Position numbers and translations under genes: made by a program | Source of the DNA: Acholoe squamosa | Lineage: Eukaryota > Annelida > Polychaeta > Phyllodocida > Polynoidae | Assembly: GCA_949317995.1 (NCBI GenBank) | Contig: OX439036.1 | Location: 19,938,854 to 20,002,853, forward strand | DNA: 64,000 nt | Reading direction: 5' to 3' | Shown here: piece after piece, positions 45,001-56,710 of the stretch | Numbering within the stretch: position 1 is the stretch's first letter | Layout of the letters: the number at the start of each line of letters is the position of its first letter | The notes under the pieces: generated by a model | What the model was told of the DNA's origin: nothing | Databases searched by the model: none | What the model saw: only the letters and a program-made list of their open reading frames with translations

Positions 45001-47846
45001 ATGTATTTACCAGATACAAACATGTCTTTAAAAAATAAATTCAGGAAAGGTTTCTCAATAATACATATGAATGCCAGGAGTGTAAGAAATAAATTTACAA
45101 AAATCAAGGAGGAGCTGAACAATAATTTCATTGATATTATATTATTTTCTGAGACCTGGTTGAACGAAATGGATTGTAGTAACTTGTATAGCTTCCCAAG
45201 GTATAATCTTTTTCGTCAAGATCGTATCAGTATATATATATAGAGGAGGTGGACTCTGTGCATATGTCGATGAAAGTCTATCATGTTCTGTAGACAGGTT
45301 TAAGGCCTTAAACAGATCTAATGAAAATATAGAAGTTCAATGGTTACTATCAGCCAAGGGTGCAAATAAAAAATGTATTGTATGTAATGTCTATAGACCA
45401 CCTGCGGGAAACCTTATGGAATTTTGTAACACAATGCGAGCTTTACTGCTACAAATAGACAATTTGGATAGATATGATATTTTTATTCTAGGGGATTTCA
45501 ATGTAAATGTACTAAATAATACCCCAGACAAACAACTACTTATAGAAACCTTTGATCATTTTAACTTAGTACAACTGGTTAACGAGGTCACAACCACATC
45601 AGGTACCAACACGTGTATAGACTTGATCTTCTCAAACTGTGATTCCATTACCTCCAGCGGTGCATTGAATATACACCTATCAGACCACCTACCGGTACAT
45701 ATCCTAAAAACCCAAATACACACAAAGAAAAATTTTAGAACTTTTTTTGGAAGATCATATAATAAACTCAACTTAGAAAAATTTTATCTAGACTTAGAAA
45801 ATTGTAATTGGGACCATTTTAATGAATCAAATGACCCAAATGTTTGCTGGACTATATTAGAAAATATGATAAAAAGAATGTTAGACCTGCAATGCCCGGT
45901 AAAAAGTTTTAAGGTGATAGACAAACCTAGCCCATGGATGTCTAATGAGCTGCTTGAAAAGATTAACGACAAAAATGCTTTATTAAAGTTAGCCAGGAAA
46001 AATTTGGATATCATATCGTGGCACAGAGCTAGAGAGAGTCGAAACCAGGTTAATAGAGACATTGAATTGGCTAAGGAAACATATTATTCCAACCTATCAG
46101 AGGTATTTAAGAAAGATTCTAAGAAATTTTGGAGCACTATTAAAGATATTTTACCTTCTAATAAATCTAACAGCAAATCAATCATGTTAACTGACGAAAA
46201 TGGCCAAGTAATTTCAATTAATGATACCTCTACTTATATAAATAATTTTTTCGCAGAAATTGGTCCTAGGCTGGCGGAACAACATCAAACCATTTTTAAT
46301 TTTAAGGGCACGAGATGTGAGGTGGATATGCCAGAGATGAACTTTACAGATGATGAAATTATGAAATGCTTATCTGACATAGATATATCCAAGTCATCTG
46401 CTATTGACAGATATCTACAGATATACTCAAAAAAACTATGTTAAAGTTCCCTCAAAAATTTATAAAAACCATTAATTTGATTATGAATACAGGCCAAATC
46501 CCTGATAGTTGGAAAATTGCTACGGTTACTCCTCTCCCCAAAGGAGGGGACCCATCCAATGTCTCTAACCTTAGACCGATAAGTGTTCTACCGGTACCGG
46601 GAAAGATCCTAGAAAGACTTATACATAACAAACTAAGTGACCATTTAGAAAGGTATGATATTTTATCGAAAAACCAAGGTGGATATCAGAAGGGTAAATC
46701 TACACTAGACTCTATCTCAGTATTAGTTGACGATGTATTAAAAAATAGAAATGAAGGTAATATAACAATGGCTGCCTTTATTGATATAAAAAAAGCATTT
46801 GATTCGGTAAATCACTTAATATTATTAAAGAAATTAGAACAATACGGAGTCAGAAATAGAAATTTAACCTTAATTGAGAATTATTTATCAAGGAGACAGC
46901 AATGTGCTATAGCCAACCATATACGTTCAGATAAAGCAAATCTAACATGTGGCGTACCACAGGGCTCAATATTGGGTCCTTTGTTCTTTTTATTGTATAT
47001 TAATGACTGCATTTCTGATAATGATGTACATAAAACCTTGCTATATGCAGACGACTCTGTACTGTATGTATCCGGAAAAAACTTAGACGCCTTAACAAAT
47101 CAGCTGACCATTGCACTTAATTCCTTCTCTCTCTGGTCTTCAGCCAACAAACTTACTATGAATGAAACCAAGACGAAAATAATGACCTTTGCTTCAGCAA
47201 TTAAATTGAAAAAAATACAAAAACCTAGGATTGTCCTCAATGGATGAATGTTCAATCATACAAATACTTAGGGGTTACCCTTGACCAAGAAATGAATTTT
47301 AATATGCATGTGAGAAATGTTATCAAGAGTGTTCGATTCAAATCATTAATTTTGTATAAAACAAGAAAATATTTATCAACTGCAGCAAGATTAAGAATGT
47401 ACAAAATGCATATAATACCAATTATTGACTACTGTGATATTTTATACAATGGAGCTAATGCTGATTTGTTACAAGTATTGCAAAGATTGCAAAATAAATG
47501 TTTAAAAACCTGTCTAGATGTACATGTACTAACCCCAACAGATCTTGTACACAGGGACACAAAGAGCCCGAAACTTGAAGCTAGAAGACTACACCATATA
47601 AAAATGTTAGCTTATAAGAGATCCACAAAGGAAGAGTATATTAAACCTACTGTTAGAACGACAAGATTTTCAAATGCTCCTGTATTAAATTATATGAAAA
47701 TTAATTGTACAGCTTACACAAAATCTCCTGAATGTTTATGTGCCCAAACGTGGAATAATCTAGAGCCTGATATCAGGAATATTAGGGACAAAGATAAATT
47801 TAAAACCTTATCAAAGAAATGTATGATAGAATCTATCAATATATAA
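45001..47846 (+). pseudogene. LINE endonuclease-reverse transcriptase, three frameshifts
   Basis: The endonuclease begins with I-I-H-M-N-A-R-S (about 45,060), S-E-T-W-L, then shifts frame at a TA run (45,229-45,242) into R-G-G-G-L-C-A-Y-V, G-D-F-N-V-N (about 45,493) and S-D-H-L-P-V (about 45,680). The linker runs to 46,444. RT continues in a new frame from 46,438: D-S-W-K-I-A, S-N-L-R-P-I-S, F-I-D-I-K-K-A-F-D-S-V-N-H, G-V-P-Q-G-S-I-L-G-P, and Y-A-D-D-S (about 47,044). A last frameshift at about 47,244 leads to the C-terminal part ending at 47,846. It cuts target DNA and copies LINE RNA at the nick in active relatives. All key catalytic residues survive; only indels inactivate it. Confidence 0.9.
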
Positions 47847-47878
47847 AATGTATTGTAAAATAATTATACAAACTGTAT

Positions 47879-48108
47879 CTAGACTACTTGTAATGGCCTA
47901 AGTTGTTTTTGTCAAAGCTTGCTTAAGTTATTTATTATTGAACTGTATATATTGCACATACTGCACCAAGAAATGACTGAGTTAAACCTAATCCTCAAGG
48001 AACAATAGTAACGGTCTATCTTAGACTACATATGATGATCTGCGTCGACTTTGTCAAAAGCTTGCATAATGTTATTTATTATTGGAGTGTATATGTGCAT
48101 GCTGTAAA
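47879..48108 (+). repeat. Direct duplication in LINE 3' region
   Basis: About 85 bp at 47,879-47,965 (GTCAAAGCTTGC...TTATTTATTATTG) recur, diverged, at 48,021-48,108. Duplicated 3' UTR segments can be part of the RNA recognised by LINE RT; here that is speculation. Confidence 0.55.
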
Positions 48109-48475
48109 AATCATTTATGACACGAGGGAGGGTAATTAATATTATTCTATATTTAAAGTAGAATATAAGTGCCCCAAATTGTTCAAAAAATTATTGTTAT
48201 TATATCTTATAATTGTATGAATACCGGTAATGATTTATATGGTCAGATCATAACAACATTTTTTAAAATGACGATCTGGTCATTAACTGTTTGGTCGTGT
48301 TATTATCAAGATGAATTACCTTATAAAATGGGTAATCATGTAATATATCAACGTATGTACTTAGGCAAATATATACAGACGCTATAATTCTAATACATAC
48401 AACAAATACACAGCACGCCTATGTTTACATGATGATTGTACCACTAGACCAAATAAAGTTTAAATTTGTTCTCCC

Positions 48476-49109
48476 CTTACGGGTGTGCCTTGTCCCTGTA
48501 GCACAGTTAGCTCCTCTGTTTCGGGATCCTCATTAGGAGTGTCTAGAGACATAGGCTGTCAGCTGTCCCTGCCTGTGCCGTCACGAGGCCACATCTGCTC
48601 CAGGCACTGTTACTGTGTGTTGGTTCAACACTGACATGAGAGGCAGACCTGAAATCAGGAAAGATCCAGTGTATTTCTCTCTCTTGCTGCACTGAAAAGC
48701 AATCCTGACTCACTATGCCGCTAAGTCCACTTCTCCCTTCACTTGGTGACTCGTGGCTTACCGTTGTTGGTGACGGATGTCCCCCACAGGTGGCGCTCCT
48801 GGTGTCTTGTTCAGTATGTTGTTCAATGTTCCCCGCCTCAGTCCTTCAGTCCTTCCATTCCTGCACTCAAAACAAATGGGGGATGCTTGGCCTCCTCTTT
48901 TAACCTTTTTTAACCAGTGGCAGCAGCAGCAGCAACAGTATTTTTTTAAAGCAAATTGACTACATCATCTGCCATTCTTTTTTCGTACGTGGCCTTTTCC
49001 ACTGCTTCTAATGATTTCTCCATGTAACAGGTTGCCTTTTTCAAGTTGAGTTCACATAGAACGACCACTATAATGAACGGCGGGGATATTTTTTGGAATT
49101 TCCATATAC
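48476..49109. other. Non-coding, with short (CAG)n
   Basis: A GCAGCAGCAGCAGCAACAG run lies at 48,928-48,946. An AGGTGGCGC segment at 48,787 partly resembles CTCF. No gene seen. Confidence 0.4.
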
Positions 49110-49529
49110 TCAACACTTCAGAAGGTTTACAGCTAGTTTTAAGATGAGTGTGGCAAAAGCGTTAAGTTCCACGTCAGCTGCTCTCCCAATACCTTCCAGT
49201 CTGGTCCTACGCGAGTGGCTGTCACGTTGATGAAATCCTTTTTCTCTCTGGTGTTCACCACTAAGTTGAAATTGTAAAAAATTTTGACCTAGACTGATGT
49301 TTTCTAAAGCAGACCTTAGTTTTTCGTATTTGAAAGGGTGCGTTGTGTCCAAGTATTTCCACGGCATGAGCCTTCCATAATCCCGGTGGGGACTGTCTTC
49401 ACGTGTAAGATAGTGTAGTGCGTCCATGTGAATTCCTAAAGAGAGTGCTATCTCCTTCAAATAATCGTCTCCAGTAATTTCACTGATTATAAACAGTGAC
49501 AAATCTGTAGGATATTTTGCTCTTGCCAT
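49110..49529 (-). CDS. Death-domain-like ORF, probably frameshifted
   Basis: ATG at 49,529 is preferred over 49,640 because the longer N-terminus is translation of a TAGG-type repeat. Residues about 5-85 have the helical pattern of the Death-domain superfamily: G-D-D-Y-L-K-E-I-A, S-L-G-I, L-M-P-W-K-Y-L and K-Y-E-K-L-R-S-A-L. Death domains assemble apoptosis and immune signalling complexes in animals. After about residue 88 the frame turns low-quality; an alternative frame entered at the T-run near 49,277-49,286 reads V-G-P-D-W-K-V-L-G-E, typical of the first helix of another Death domain. So this may be a broken tandem-Death-domain gene or one exon of it. The family within the superfamily is unassigned. 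Confidence 0.5.
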   Translation of the reverse strand: MARAKYPTDLSLFIISEITGDDYLKEIALSLGIHMDALHYLTREDSPHRDYGRLMPWKYLDTTHPFKYEKLRSALENISLGQNFLQFQLSGEHQREKGFHQRDSHSRRTRLEGIGRAADVELNAFATLILKLAVNLLKC

Positions 49530-49534
49530 TGTTG

Positions 49535-49760
49535 TGGTGGTAGGTAGGCTAGGTAGGTAGAGTGAGTAGGTAGGTAGAGGCAGGTAGGGGTTATATAGGG
49601 TAGGGTAGGGTGTGTGTCTATGATATACATACGCCTGCATGGGGTGGTTTTCACCCCCCCCCCCTATTACTTAAGGGGTGCCCCCACCCCATACTTTACC
49701 CCTACCCCACTTTATCCTACCCCTACCCTACCCTGGTGGTGGTGGGGAAAATGTTATGAT
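49535..49760. repeat. GTAGGTAG / GGGTAGGGT low-complexity tract
   Basis: Tandem GGTA/GTAGGTAG units (49,538-49,590), GGGTAGGGTAGGGT (49,597-49,612), then C-rich and CCCTACCC sequence (49,650-49,735). The two halves are roughly complementary and could fold on each other. Confidence 0.8.
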
Positions 49761-51500
49761 GAGGGGTATGCGTGTCATGGTAGGGTGCCGCACGTTAATT
49801 GGAACATGTTGATAGGGTCATTTATTTTTGTAACCTTGTGGTGGGGAGAATGTTATGGTGTAGGGAAGGGTGTAAACTTTGTTGCCTTTTCTTTTAATCC
49901 TTAAACCTGAAAGCAAAATTCGTTAATTACGGAGCAGTGTCTAGTGGTTGATGCTGGTGAGTTGTGGTGGGAGACTGTTATGATGAGTGGGACTGCAGGT
50001 TTCCCTTTGATCCTAAAACATATGGCACACGTGCCATGGGAGGGTGTACCATGTAAAAGGCTAATTGGAACATGTTGGTAGGTTCATTCATGGAGAATGT
50101 TATGATAAACGAACAGGGAGGTAAAATACAACATGATCGTGGAGCATGTGGCATAGGCGTGGCTTGTCAGATATTTTTTTTCAGTTTATACATGGAATCG
50201 TTTATTATGCAACCAGGGTGTAATCCATAGATTTGATTAGGTTAATAATGACCAGTAAGCCAGTAGTAGGTAAAAGCTAACCATCCTTCATGGGCAAATC
50301 TTACACCTGTCTCTTTTTTTTTATCCTGGAGCACAGGTGTCAATGGCAGAGAATATTATTGGAGGTGTAGGGAAGAAGGTAAAATCCAACGCTTGGCTTT
50401 GATCCTGGACCACAAGTATTTTTTTATGCTTGTAGCTTAGAAAAGATAAAAAAAATCCAACACCTGTTTTTTTATTGTTCCTGGAGCAAGAATGTGTCAA
50501 TGACAGTGGTGCAGCATGCAAACAGGGAGAAAACTAACTATTAGTTTTCAACATGTTGATGGAGAACGTTTTTTTAGAATAACCTTACCATAACCATAGC
50601 GTGCAGTACTGAGCCGACGCCATAAAGTTAACATATACGGAGCGGTCACTATAGAGTTAACATAGGGGCAAAATTTGCAGCGCGCCATGGACTTAACATT
50701 ACAAAGAGGTTGTGTTGAAAAAATGTTATGATTGAGTGGACTAAAGGTAGGATGGGGGTCAAATCCAACGACTGGCTTTGATCCTGGAACACAGGTACCA
50801 TTGAGTGTCCTGCTGCCTTTTGATCTTTTGGAGCATGTAGAACATATGCTCATGAACAGCTTGTAACATTTAAACAGTGTTTAAACTGCTAGTTTTTACA
50901 TGGTGATATGCAAAATGCAGGGGTTTATTTTTATTAACGGTGTGGTAAAGTGAGTGTTTTCATGAGTGTGTGAAATCCAACACATTTACGTCTGGTTAGA
51001 CGTGTGGTTGGTTGGGAGAAAAGGGGGGTTGTGGTAAAAGAATCTATGTTATGATGAGTGGGACTAGAGGTAAGAATGAAATCCTGGAGCACAAATGGTA
51101 ATGTCAGCGGATCCATTCCTGAATTTCTTTTTTTTATGATGATGATGAGTGGAGTTAAAAGGTATCACATAGAGTGCTGCTGTCTTTTTTTAATTTCTGG
51201 AGCATGGAAGTGAACAGGGTGTGACATGTAAACAGCGTTTAAATGGTAAATGAGTAAATTATACATGGTGATATGGTGGGGTGAAAAAAATCAAGTAAAA
51301 TCTTCTTTTGATTCTGTGTCATGCCTGGTCAGGTGCATGCCTGCTTTTACCACCCTTCATGTTAGCTCAAACAAAAAAGCAAAAACCGTTTATTATAGAA
51401 GCACGGACCAGTGTGCAGTGGTTGTTGTTGGTTGAAAACTACTGCTGATGGGAACATTTTATTTTTAATTGTGCGCCATGTAAAATGATGTTCAGTGACA
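49761..51500. repeat. Degenerate long tandem repeats
   Basis: Phrases recur in order: AATTGGAACATGTTG...TAGG...TCATT (49,797; 50,060), GAATGTTATGATGAGTGGGACT-like text (49,751; 49,976; 51,047), CAGTGT...AGTGGTTG (49,933; 51,410), TTTGATCCTGGA...CACA (50,398; 50,779) and TGTAACATTTAAACAGTGTTTAAA (50,862; 51,222). It looks like an old array with units of about 250-400 bp. No coding frame. Confidence 0.5.
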
Positions 51501-51751
51501 AGGACATTTTCTTTTTTCAAAAATGGTGAGCGAAAAAAATGTAAATTTAACCTGCAGAAAAGTGCAGTGACGTGGAAAATAGCCATTTTTCTTTCTTTTT
51601 TAAAAAAAAGGCCATGGAGCACATGGAAAATTACTGTTTAGAACCCCATGAGATTTTTTTTGAAAAAAAACTGTGCTGTTAAACTTGCTTTTTTTAAATA
51701 AAAATTTAAAAATAACTTATTCTTTGTTACATTTGTGGGATATTTTACTTT

Positions 51752-52111
51752 TTACCAACAGGTGAAAAAAAGCCGAAGAGGTTTTTCTATTTTTTTTTTA
51801 CTTAAGTCAGGGGTAAAATGGTTAACAGGATGAGCTGTGACAACTTTGCAACCTTCAGCAGATATTTGAGTTACCACCCTCACTATATGACAACAGCCTA
51901 GTGAGGAGTGGCCAATTTTAATTCCGAACACCCTTTCGTAAATGATTCTGTTTGGGACAAGGGGGGGTAATGTAATTTTGTCCGCCTGAAATAGCGTTGT
52001 TTTTAGCAACGCTTCTACCAAAGTGGGATCAATAAAAACTGAATTTCCACCCTTAGGAACTTTTTTAGAAATAAAGTTTTCTGCCTTTCGTCCGTGAAAG
52101 AGAACCACCAT
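51752..52111 (-). CDS. Unrecognised 119-codon ORF
   Basis: It starts with ATG at 52,111 after a purine-rich leader, and codon use looks protein-like. It contains an alternating hydrophobic pattern suggestive of beta strands (V-F-G-I-K-I-G, C-H-I-V-R-V-V-T-Q, C-K-V-V-T-A-H-P-V) after a Pro/Leu-rich loop. Ends in a basic tail running into a T-rich tract. I do not recognise the family. It lies on the same strand as the Death-domain-like ORF 2.2 kb downstream and could be an upstream exon, but no splice pairing was established. Confidence 0.35.
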   Translation of the reverse strand: MVVLFHGRKAENFISKKVPKGGNSVFIDPTLVEALLKTTLFQADKITLPPLVPNRIIYERVFGIKIGHSSLGCCHIVRVVTQISAEGCKVVTAHPVNHFTPDLSKKKIEKPLRLFFTCW

Positions 52112-52135
52112 AGTTATCCTACCTCCTTATTCAGC

Positions 52136-55100
52136 CATTTTTGTAAGACTAATTGCACTGTCAACTGCAGCAAACACAACCTCCTGTAGCAATGCCCCCT
52201 CTACAGACTGACAATTTATCCTATAGATCTAGTATACTGATCAACTTGTTATAACACATATTCCACTGCTTCCAAATTTAAAGTTCATGCATGCTCAGCA
52301 TCCTCCCACACCTAGATTAGGGTTCTGGTAGTATGACATCACTTAGTTGCAAGTATTCAAAGTAATTGCTTGCACACCATAGACCAGAATAGTGTTGACA
52401 AAAGGGGAAACCCTCCAATTCTTCCCCTTGAATTAATATGGTTTTGTGGAACAAGCAGCAGTAGCTGATGGTAGCTGGCTGTTCGTAGGCTGAGGCACTG
52501 TACCACAAGAGAAGAGCTCAAGATGTAACGGAAATCTACCTTTTGTGATGTTGTCTGTTGTTTGTCTGTAGGCTATTCAACATGGTCTGAAGTGGAAGTT
52601 GAGGGATTATCTTTGAAACAGACTGTCAGGGGGGGGGGGGATTCCAGAGAAGCAGGTAATGGTAGAAAGACCGGGCGGAAGGTTGGGTTGGTTTAGGTTA
52701 ATGGCAGGAAACTGGGAATCACCAAGCACATGAAATTGTAGAGATTGTAGCGACAAGTTGACTCTGGTACTTGCTTTGTTTGTCAGTGGTAGTTAGAGTG
52801 AATAACCAAGCAGTGTGAGAATAGGGTGCTTGCGAAAACCATCTAGACCCTAAGGTGCATTGTAGGCCAAGGCACGCCTTTTATCTGTGTGAGTTTGTAA
52901 ACTTCCAATTCAGTCTTTGATAGAAGGACAGGGCTCAGATATCCAAAATATTCTGGATATTATAGAGAAATTAGAGAGAAATAGAGAACTCTGAGTGAAC
53001 ATGAGAAAAACAGGGTTATCGTGTCAGCGATTACAACTAAAGGAAAAGTCTAATTCCATAACACGCAATCCAACAAACACTGCAATTAACTTTCTGAAAT
53101 GCCTGCTTTGTAAATGCAACATTGATCAGTTGGAGATAAAATGGGATTGCCACTTGGGAATTTTCTTGGGGGAGGGGCGCTGAGGTTTTTTAAACCATGG
53201 CTTGCAGAGTTCTATCTTATGTATACAGTGCATACTCATTGCCCTGTATCATGCGGCACCAATCTATCATGCATTCTGTATACCCTAACCAAGTCTTGAT
53301 GCTATCAAGGCTAGACAATAATCTGCTTTTCCATACAGTACCCCAACCTTTCAGGTTGGACTGCTGATAAACTGAAGGAATCCGGGATCCCAGAGGAGTG
53401 AATATTGACGACCTACATGCATGAAAAAGTTTGAGTACACTCCAAACAACTCGGGACCAACAACTACTGGGGCAAATGTATAGACACTCCAGGAATCCCG
53501 ACATGGTAATGGTACCGCCATGACAGCTACGAGGTCACCAAAAGACCGGATGAAGCACAACAGTACAAAAAAGGTGTCTATGACAGGAGTCTCATTAAGT
53601 ACAATGTAAGGAGACACTGTCTAAATTTCAACAGGCTATAAAGTCCCTAAAGTAATATGGTCCTCATGGCCGATTCAAATATCGATACATATATATTTGA
53701 TAATTAAGAATACTGGTTGAGGACTCTCACGGCTTGGTGGTTACATCTAGCTGTGCAGGTTAGGGACAGTAATATGTATGATTTTGAAAAATGATGCACT
53801 TCTGACGTATGAATTTTGATGATATTCTAAAAGGACTATTTATGATGGTAGAAAACAGAACATTATTGAGATATATATGAATGTTTGCATTGACAATGGC
53901 TGATTAATGAAAATTGCCCTATGATCTTTTTGGCCAATAAACATATTCAATTCAATTCAGGTGTAGAATACTAACAAATATGCTAGTTTTATAAGTCCAT
54001 ACCCGGCTGTAAAGGCATAATTGTAATGACTGATAATATCGTAGTAGGACAAGACATAGGTGGATCAACACGGTAAAAGGTACGCTCGTGCACCCCCTAC
54101 TGGGCGTTAGTATAGGGACTACAGAGTAGTCACTACAGTTTGCAGAACTGTTCGGTGAAATTATGGACTACAGTGGGCAAGGAACGTTTTTTTTTTCATG
54201 AAAGACAATTCTTCAATTCCTATAGATTGATGGGTATGCAGCACAAATCAAACTGTCCTTGCTCTTTTTGGTTGTAAATTGTTGAGAATGTATAGGTGGG
54301 TTGCAGGATGATTTGGCTAAAACACAGTTGAGTTTGCTTTGACCAAGATTACAGATTCTGGTTCTAAGTGTATAAACTAATGGTAGATTTCGGAAAGAGA
54401 AAGGGGGGGGGGATTTGGCTGAATCTCATGGAAGATACCAACCTATATCACACAAGTAAAGATTCTACCACAATACACTCAGAGACAGCCTGCTAAGGAC
54501 AGGTATCTTTCACCGCAAATGAGAGGAAAGACACTATTTTTCACTTTTCTCTGCAGCAGTCCCTACTGTTTGTAGAGTAGGGGCCTACTAAACAAATGGA
54601 AAGCACAGTTTCTAGGCAAATAATTGGCAGACTTCTAACAATGGGACCCAATGTGTTTCCATCTGGATCTATTTTCTGATGTATTTAAGTATGAACTTAT
54701 TGTGATAGCAGGCCAATGTGGTATGAAAGCAAAGAATTAATTTAATGATGGTAGGCATATGAAATAAAAAAGCTGACAGATATCCATCTTTATTTTCACA
54801 GAGATTCCTTGTAAGAAGCACACTGGTTCATGGCTATCCAAACAGGTGGGTCACATTTCAGTTTTACGAGGATCCCTGGTAGATTGAACAGTTATTTTTA
54901 CAGTGCAGGAAGTGAGTTAAGTATAAAGGCAACTTTATGCTAGAATGATCAGTTTATGAAGGGACATAGTGTCTTTTGTACTAGCCCTGGTACATGTAGT
55001 GCAAACGTTACGATGAAAATGAAAATGATGAAAAACAATTCAAATCAAGGTTAAGTACAAAGTGTTTCAGATACATCAAACAGGTACCACAGAAGGCTTT

Positions 55101-55470
55101 TGTCATCAACACTCTCCTACAGCAAACTCTCAAACTGCCCAAAAGCCTCAGGTATAAGGACAGCATGTAACCCAAAATACATATATGATGGTGTGCCAAA
55201 ACATGGCCAAAAAGAAAAACACCAATACAAGGACTGTGGAGATCAAACCCAGATCAAAACCTGTTGTTAGTATGGAGCAGTGTGTCTCCCCTCATCAGAG
55301 ATGTGGTCTTGCATGGAGAAGTCTGTTAGTACATCAGCCTGAGAACGAAGATGTAGAATAATCTCTGTACGAGGCTGTCTTTCTAATTATTATGTTTGTA
55401 TATTCTCATTTGTGCGGATGTGGACCAATGGCATAGCCTTTAAAGGTGCCTCAAAAAGACGAAAATAAAA
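52136..55470 (+). repeat. Duplicated unit C, continuation
   Basis: Matches unit B from about 33,720 to 36,840 (for example GCAGCAGTAGCTGATGGTAG at 52,455; TGGGACCCAATGTGTTTCCA at 54,640; GGTGCCTCAAAAAGACGAAA at 55,444). A segment of about 1.3 kb, 52,920-54,560, has little match in B and includes the LINE tail at 53,740-53,958. Confidence 0.65.
53740..53958 (+). mobile_element. Severely truncated LINE 3' tail
   Basis: Non-coding sequence ending GGCCAATAAACATATTCAAT and then a short ATTCA tandem (53,943-53,958), the usual tail of CR1/L2-like LINEs and their SINE partners. The 5' limit is uncertain. Confidence 0.5.
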
Positions 55471-56494
55471 TAAAATAAAGATATACGTATATTTGTAATA
55501 TTAATATTCAATAAACCATTTCACAGAATAGCCATTAGAAGTAGATCCCATTACTTCCTCTTTCCTGAAATTCAGCGGTGAACTATCTCAGAGCAGCTTG
55601 TATAATTCTTTACACTATGAATCATATTTGCCAATATCAAATGGAGTTGTGCACAGTATTAACAAGCTAGATTGAATTTAAGGACTGATTCGGCAGGGAC
55701 GTGCTACTCCAGACACGAAAGGCATATACCTCTGTGAAGCAAGCATCAAGCCAGTGCAGGTTGTTTGATTTTCAGCTTGCATAATATGGCAAGAAACAAG
55801 ACGTAGGACCATTCTGCTGATAGAATTATCCCAGTATGCCTCAGTAACGCCGTTAGTATAGGGTTAGTAAAGTGGCATATGTTGTTCTCTCAGATGCAGG
55901 GGGGGGGCACAGGGGGATGAAGAGCTAGACATACAGGCAAGGGAAGACAGAAGACATCAAACAGGATAAAGGATTAGCAAATTAGATACAAAATGTGTTG
56001 TAATGAATTTAAGACACAATACAGGGGGGGGGGGATCGACCTTTCTCTTCCATAACACTAATTTCAAGGTTAAAATTTGAAGAAGTACATCAAAGAATAT
56101 TGCTTTCAAGTATTAGCCTGATTTATCAGAATACAGATTAGACTGGTCAAAATCATCTTTGAAATGGATACTTTTGGAGGTGATACCTAATCACACATCA
56201 TCCCCTAATCACACCCTGGTGATTTGGTGCAATAGCAGTTTCTTGCATTTATGTACGATGTGTGATTTGGTGCCATAGCAGTTTCTCGCACTGATGCAAT
56301 ATTTCAGGTTTGCTGTAACCTGATGAGCTTATGGGATAGAGTTGATTTCACCATAGTGTCAAAGCTCTGCTAAGACTGAAAGATTGTTTGTGTTTCAGGT
56401 TAGGCTAGATTCACCTAAAGACAGCCACACACCTTGAGACATCCATCCCCCATGAATAGCCATAACATTGAGTTTGCAACTGAATCAACATTAC
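55471..56494. other. Intergenic, no gene seen
   Basis: Two G-runs (about 55,900 and 56,024), no ORF of note. Confidence 0.4.
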
Positions 56495-56496
56495 TA

Positions 56497-56710
56497 CCGT
56501 AAATCCTCGCGTATAGGACGCCCCTCGCATATAGGATGCACCCTGAATCATATAGGACACTGCTAGGGTCAATTATTGGTCATTTCAGTAATGTTCTTTA
56601 CTAGAAAATCCTCAACCCATAGGACGCACCCTAAGTTAGGGTGAATTATATAGGAAGCAGATTATGTAATTCTAGTGTATAAGACGCGTCCTATACACGA
56701 GTATTTACGG
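56497..56710. mobile_element. 214-bp MITE, CCGTAAATnCTCG ends, TA target
   Basis: Starts CCGTAAATCCTCGCGTATAG and ends with its near-complement (CTATACACGAGTATTTACGG), flanked by TA on both sides (56,495-56,496; 56,711-56,712). The interior repeats (C/T)ATAGGACGC. This end type is common among Tc1/mariner/pogo-like MITEs of marine animals. Related fragments lie at 61,150-61,260 and 61,525-61,575. Confidence 0.85.

Larger units (their letters stand above)
44941..48475 (+). mobile_element. Nearly complete CR1/Jockey-like LINE
   Basis: Endonuclease and reverse transcriptase are both present on the + strand, followed by an approximately 600-bp 3' region ending near AATAAAGTTTAAATTTGTTC. No ORF1 is identified upstream, so the 5' end is approximate and may be truncated. 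It belongs to the same broad group as the minus-strand LINE at 9.3-12 kb but is better preserved. Confidence 0.8.
43726..52135. other. 8.4-kb block inserted in unit C
   Basis: Units B and C align up to about 33,560/43,715 and again from about 33,720/52,150, so this whole block is extra in unit C (B holds about 140 unmatched bases at this place). It has higher CpG content at its left end and contains its own genes and a LINE. No TIR or target duplication is visible at the edges (TATAGGGGCAAACT on the left, CATTTTTGTAAGAC on the right). It may be a composite of several insertions or a translocated genomic piece. Confidence 0.5.

Noticed and set aside
53217-53617. Overlapping minus-strand ORFs of 88 and 95 codons as a gene
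   Set aside because: Two frames compete, neither has a domain, and the region is unmatched sequence within a duplicated non-coding unit.
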